Origin: Tranzscheliella williamsii
Taxonomy: Eukaryota; Basidiomycota; Ustilaginomycetes; Ustilaginales; Ustilaginaceae
NCBI GenBank assembly: GCA_023212725.1
Contig: JALBYF010000001.1
Coordinates: 124,001 to 188,000 of the forward strand
Direction: 5' to 3'
DNA length: 64,000 nucleotides
In this document: positions 60,370 through 64,000 of the stretch, piece after piece
Numbering within the stretch: position 1 is the stretch's first letter
Layout: every line of letters starts with the position of its first letter
The notes under the pieces: generated by a model
The model's input: the letters and a program-made list of their open reading frames with translations, nothing else
Told to the model about the DNA's origin: nothing
Databases searched by the model: none
Made by a program: the position numbers and the translations under genes

Positions 60370-62988
60370 TCACTTGATGGCCTTCTTGACCATCTCGCGC
60401 GCCCATGCGGCTGTCTTTCTGGTTTCCGAGCCGTTGCCGCGGCCGCGGCCGGCTTTGATGAATTCGGCGACCCACGCGGCCGACAGGAGCGTCTTGAGCT
60501 CGCCGTTCGGGAAGGCGCTTGCCAGGTCGCCTAGCAAACCAATGGCTCCGCGGATCAGCGGTTCCGACGCCTGGTTCTGCGTCTGCGCCTGGGCTACCAG
60601 TGCGACAAACGCGAACATGCCCTCCACGTAGGGCTGCAGCGCCTCCATACGGTTCCCGGCCCGCAGACCCGAGACAGTGCCGACATACGCTTCGCAGATG
60701 CCTTCGCGAAGCGAGTTGATGTACTCAATCATGTCGTAGTCGTTGGGATCCGTGGTCTGGATCAGCGTGGCCTGTTGCAACACGGACATGGCCATCTGGA
60801 GGTACTTTTCAAACGCAACGCCGATCGCCATGGCGATGTCGCCGAAGCACGACAGGATCGGCGGCTTGACGCTTCGGTTGAGCTGTGGCGACTGCAGATT
60901 GGCAAAGAGCGCGTTCATAAACTCGTCGCAGTACTTGGCTGCATTCTCGCCCAAGGCGCGGCAGACGTCGCCGATGAGCCCAACACTGATCGAACAAAGC
61001 TGATACTCTTCATGATTACGGAGGCCCTCCACCATGAACGGCAGGAAGGCGCCGAGGTACTTTTCAAAGTCACCTTCGAAGGCGGCAATGACCGCGCCAA
61101 CGGTGAAAAAGGCATCTTCGAGCACCGTAGGCTGCTTGGATCCGTTCTGAATCAGCGTCAAAAGGTTGGTCATGATGCGGTCTCCCATTGGCAGAGCCTC
61201 GCGGCCGAGGCGCCGGACGCAGGCCATGAGAACGCTGCACAGGTTGCCCTGCAGTTCAGCCCAGTTGTTGCGGTCGTCCATACCGACGAGCTGCGCTGCA
61301 ACTTCGTTGAGCTGTTGCTGTCGATCCAGGATCTGGACCAGAACGCCACTAGCGTGCTGTACGCAATCCGCGGCACAGTGAGTGACAGAACTGGCGAGTG
61401 CTTCGTAGGCCGAGGTTCGGCTGTTAGACTCATTCGAGTTTCGGCCGGTCGCCTGCAGCAGGCTGCCGACGATGCCCTCAAAGAAGGGGGAGAGAGGAGT
61501 AGTGGTGGGGGTCTCACCGCCCTCATAGGAGAGGGAGTTGGCGCCAAGTTGCTCAGACAGGTTCATAATGGCCCAGCAGCAGTTGGTGACGATACGGGGT
61601 TCATCTTGCAGGCCAATGACGAGAGCCTGAATCAGCGGAGGCAGGTGGATGTCGGTCTTGATGGAATCACAGCAGAGATCGGAGATCCGACCTAGCGTCC
61701 ATGCAGCCGTATCCTTGACGGCGACGCTCTGGTCCTGCAGCATCTCGATAATGGTGGGCAAGGCCGACTCGACGAGCGGGGCGAGCGTCTTGCGGTCGGG
61801 ACCCTCCATGATGGATCCGAAGCACATGACGGCAGCCTCGCGGGCATGCCAGTCGGGGTTCTTGATGTTGCTCTCGACAAAGGGGATGGCGAGTCGAACA
61901 ATATCATCGCCCACGACCTGCGCCAGAAGGCCGACGCAAGTACCGGCAGCCTTGGACACGTCCCATTCGTCTTCGTCAGCATCCTCGTCCTGGGTCTTGA
62001 GAAGTTCGAGGAAGACGGGAAGGATCTCCGGAAGCGCGATCCTGGCAAAGTTGTAGCAGATCCTCTCGGGCTCTTCGCCGAACTCCTGAGCTTCCTCCGC
62101 CTCGAGAGCCAGCTCGATCTCCTCATCGCAGACGGTAGACCAGAACTCGACGGCCTGAAGGGCGACCTTGGGCTCGGGATCGCGCATGCCAAGGACGGTG
62201 AGACCGAAGAGGGCCTGTTCCATGTAGAAGCGCATCTTGTCGTAGTAGAGCTGCATAACCCTTACCAAACACTCGTAGGCGGCAACCTTGACAGGCATGT
62301 TGGGGCTTTGCGTCGCCTCGCAGACGACCTGCATAATGTAGTTGCGCTCCCCCTCGCGCTCGAAATTGGCACGAACAAACTCAAGCGAATTGTAGAGCGC
62401 CTGTAGGGCTGCCAGTTGAACCTCGGGAGAGGACTCTTCCTTGCGGGCACCCTGGATGACAGCGGTGAGGATCTCGTTGGACTGTGCGGCGAGTACGTCG
62501 GAGCTGATACTTTCACAGGTGAAACCGATGGCCTGAAGGGCGGCCTGTCGTAGCCGCATATTGGACTGGTCACCCATGGCACCGAGCAGCTGCGAGATGA
62601 GCTCGTTCCAAAGGCCGACGGGCAGTTCGATGGCGGCGATGGCGGCGATGACCTGGGCGGCGGCGGTACCAGCACGGTGCTCCTGGCTGCTCAGGGTCTG
62701 GAGGGTTTTCTGCTTGATGTCATTGCGGCTCTCTTGTGGCAAGGCGGTCCATCTTGCGGTATACTCTTCGACGCGTGTGGGATCACGAGCAGTCAAGGCG
62801 TTTTTGACGGCGATACCGGCGGCGGTTCGAATATGTGAAGGCGAGGATTCGCTGGCGAGCTCAGCAGCCAGCATGCTCATGTAGAGGGGATAGCTGTCGC
62901 GAGCTGCCGCCTCGAGCTTCTGTTCGGCATCAGTTCGAGTGGCCTGATCCGGCGAGAGCGTATTGGTAAGAAGCTGATTGGCGTCCAT
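60370..62988 (-). CDS. KAP95: Importin beta-1 / karyopherin Kap95
   Basis: Nuclear import receptor that binds the importin-alpha IBB domain, RanGTP and FG nucleoporins. Single exon, 872 residues, close to the usual 860-880, all HEAT-type helical repeats. Family text: LLTNTLSPDQATRTDAEQKL at the N terminus, the acidic loop TQDEDADEDEWDVSKAAGTC near residue 340, and PEWHARE-like NPDWHAREAAVMCFGSI after it. A REGICEAYVGTVSGL stretch lies near the C terminus. Start in context AAGATGG. A GTAAGA-like donor just upstream of the ATG hints at a leader intron but is unproven. Confidence 0.96.
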   Translation of the reverse strand: MDANQLLTNTLSPDQATRTDAEQKLEAAARDSYPLYMSMLAAELASESSPSHIRTAAGIAVKNALTARDPTRVEEYTARWTALPQESRNDIKQKTLQTLSSQEHRAGTAAAQVIAAIAAIELPVGLWNELISQLLGAMGDQSNMRLRQAALQAIGFTCESISSDVLAAQSNEILTAVIQGARKEESSPEVQLAALQALYNSLEFVRANFEREGERNYIMQVVCEATQSPNMPVKVAAYECLVRVMQLYYDKMRFYMEQALFGLTVLGMRDPEPKVALQAVEFWSTVCDEEIELALEAEEAQEFGEEPERICYNFARIALPEILPVFLELLKTQDEDADEDEWDVSKAAGTCVGLLAQVVGDDIVRLAIPFVESNIKNPDWHAREAAVMCFGSIMEGPDRKTLAPLVESALPTIIEMLQDQSVAVKDTAAWTLGRISDLCCDSIKTDIHLPPLIQALVIGLQDEPRIVTNCCWAIMNLSEQLGANSLSYEGGETPTTTPLSPFFEGIVGSLLQATGRNSNESNSRTSAYEALASSVTHCAADCVQHASGVLVQILDRQQQLNEVAAQLVGMDDRNNWAELQGNLCSVLMACVRRLGREALPMGDRIMTNLLTLIQNGSKQPTVLEDAFFTVGAVIAAFEGDFEKYLGAFLPFMVEGLRNHEEYQLCSISVGLIGDVCRALGENAAKYCDEFMNALFANLQSPQLNRSVKPPILSCFGDIAMAIGVAFEKYLQMAMSVLQQATLIQTTDPNDYDMIEYINSLREGICEAYVGTVSGLRAGNRMEALQPYVEGMFAFVALVAQAQTQNQASEPLIRGAIGLLGDLASAFPNGELKTLLSAAWVAEFIKAGRGRGNGSETRKTAAWAREMVKKAIK

Positions 62989-63236
62989 CTTGGCACGATC
63001 TTACCGAGCCGAAACCCAACACGGTCGGGAAGCGGAACGTGGAAAAGGGGAACAAAGAAGGAAGAGCAAAGTGCGCTGGCGAACAGGCGCTGTGATGATG
63101 TAGGGGTGGCCCTGATGGTAACGAATAAGGTGCAAAACGGACGAGAGGGACCAGAGATGATGGACAAAGACGAGAGAGACGACAGTGAAAGCAAGATGGG
63201 TTTGGTGTTGCTTTTGCTGATTCTGTTGCTTTGGGA

Positions 63237-63278
63237 ATTGCTTCCTGCGTATTGCTTCCTGCGTATTACTTCCTGCTT
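63237..63278. repeat. 14-nt tandem repeat, three copies
   Basis: ATTGCTTCCTGCGT at 63237 and 63251 (identical), with a diverged third copy at 63265. Confidence 0.93.
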
Positions 63279-63840
63279 GCCGCTTTGCTGCTTTCAGTAA
63301 GCCGTGAGTGAGAAAAGTGTATTGTGATTGCTCACTCCAATCTGGATGGATAATCTGGCTTGATCTGCTGTGCTTCGCGTTTCAATTCCTGGCTGACGGT
63401 GCTTGCCGCCTTGCGTTTGCGAGTGTTGGTTGATCTTTTCGGCGGAGTCCAGGACATGCATTTGCGCAGCTCAGCTTTTCATAATAGCAGCCACGTATTC
63501 AACCCTTTATTCTCAATTGCTATTCGACTCACGTGTCATTTCGAACAGGGCTAGGCGGAAACGATCGAATTTGTAGCACAGTACTTTCTACGCAGTGCAA
63601 CACGCCGTTTGTACAAGTCTGTAGGTATATGTGGAAAACTCTCCGTCATCGTCTTCAACTAGCTTGTGCTGGAGCAGGTCTCATCTGTACTTGTGCGCAG
63701 ATGGAACAAGGCGGAGCGAAAACATAGTTGCTGTGAATAGAGAAACCAGTTCGATATGCAGGCTTCATCCGGAGCCGTGCGGGTTGGTCAGTCTGCCTAG
63801 GAAGCCACGCGGGGAATCAGGGAGAATCAGGGCCCAAAAA

Positions 63841-63860
63841 GGTGACAGGTGACAGGTGAC
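63841..63860. repeat. 7-nt tandem repeat GGTGACA
   Basis: Nearly three copies of GGTGACA, preceded at about 63812-63830 by two GAATCAGGG copies. Confidence 0.9.
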
Positions 63861-64000
63861 TAGGATGGTATAGTACAGGGCGGAGAGGTGACGCTGGACA
63901 AGTGCTAGTGGAAGCTTACTCGGAATACGGTGCGGGTTAAGGCGAGTTCAAGCCGAAGCAGAGTGCGAGCTGGTCGATGTGACCGGACAGCTGCTCTTTT

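Larger units (their letters stand above)
62989..64000. promoter_or_regulatory. KAP95 upstream region to window end
   Basis: About 1 kb. It holds a 14-nt triplicate at 63237-63278 and GGTGACA repeats at 63841-63860. No gene, tRNA or splice-linked exon set recognised; a gene beyond the window could start here. Confidence 0.5.

Overview
The window is nuclear DNA of a basidiomycete fungus, most likely a smut-lineage yeast or plant associate (Ustilaginomycotina). The evidence is a membrane-anchored glyoxal oxidase like Ustilago Glo1, a small glycine-rich RRM protein like Ustilago Grp1, a trifunctional TRP1 (glutaminase-IGPS-PRAI), GT-AG introns, long intronless house-keeping ORFs and GC-rich coding DNA. 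The lineage is inferred from protein resemblance; the sequence carries no rRNA or mating-type marker.

Layout. 1-4.1 kb: RACK1 (-, 3' end cut by the window edge, with an intronic U24/snR24 snoRNA) is divergent from RPL12 (+). 4.1-10.3 kb: glyoxal oxidase (-), then more than 3 kb without a recognisable gene, then the RRM gene (+). 12.3-19.1 kb: an unknown protein (-), an unknown six-exon gene (+) assembled here from short exons, and a large Ser-rich unknown protein (+). 19.3-31.7 kb: a GPI-type secreted protein (-), a BAR-PH-ArfGAP protein (+), mitochondrial GluRS MSE1 (-) and RFT1 (+). 31.9-43.3 kb: a kelch membrane protein (-), OCT1 (+) and the P4-ATPase NEO1 (-). 43.8-49.3 kb: complex I subunit NDUFA6 (+), a Clp1-like candidate (+) and REI1 (-). 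50.4-63 kb: ubiquitin-L40 (+), CPD1 (-), eEF1B-gamma (-, with an intronic snR38 snoRNA), CCP1 (+), TRP1 (+) and KAP95/importin beta (-).

Themes. Many genes serve translation: RACK1, uL11, ubiquitin-eL40, eEF1B-gamma, REI1 and two intronic rRNA-methylation guide RNAs. Others are mitochondrial (MSE1, OCT1, CCP1, NDUFA6) or act in membranes and secretion (RFT1, NEO1, ArfGAP, glyoxal oxidase, GPI and kelch proteins). Neighbours are mostly divergent or convergent.

Most interesting signals: (i) two C/D snoRNAs kept in the same host genes as in budding yeast; (ii) a RACK1 start codon split by an intron; (iii) two alternative terminal exons in the RRM gene; (iv) a sharp switch from G-ending to C-ending codons about 200-450 nt before the stop codon in about eight genes on both strands; (v) several short minisatellites at gene borders.
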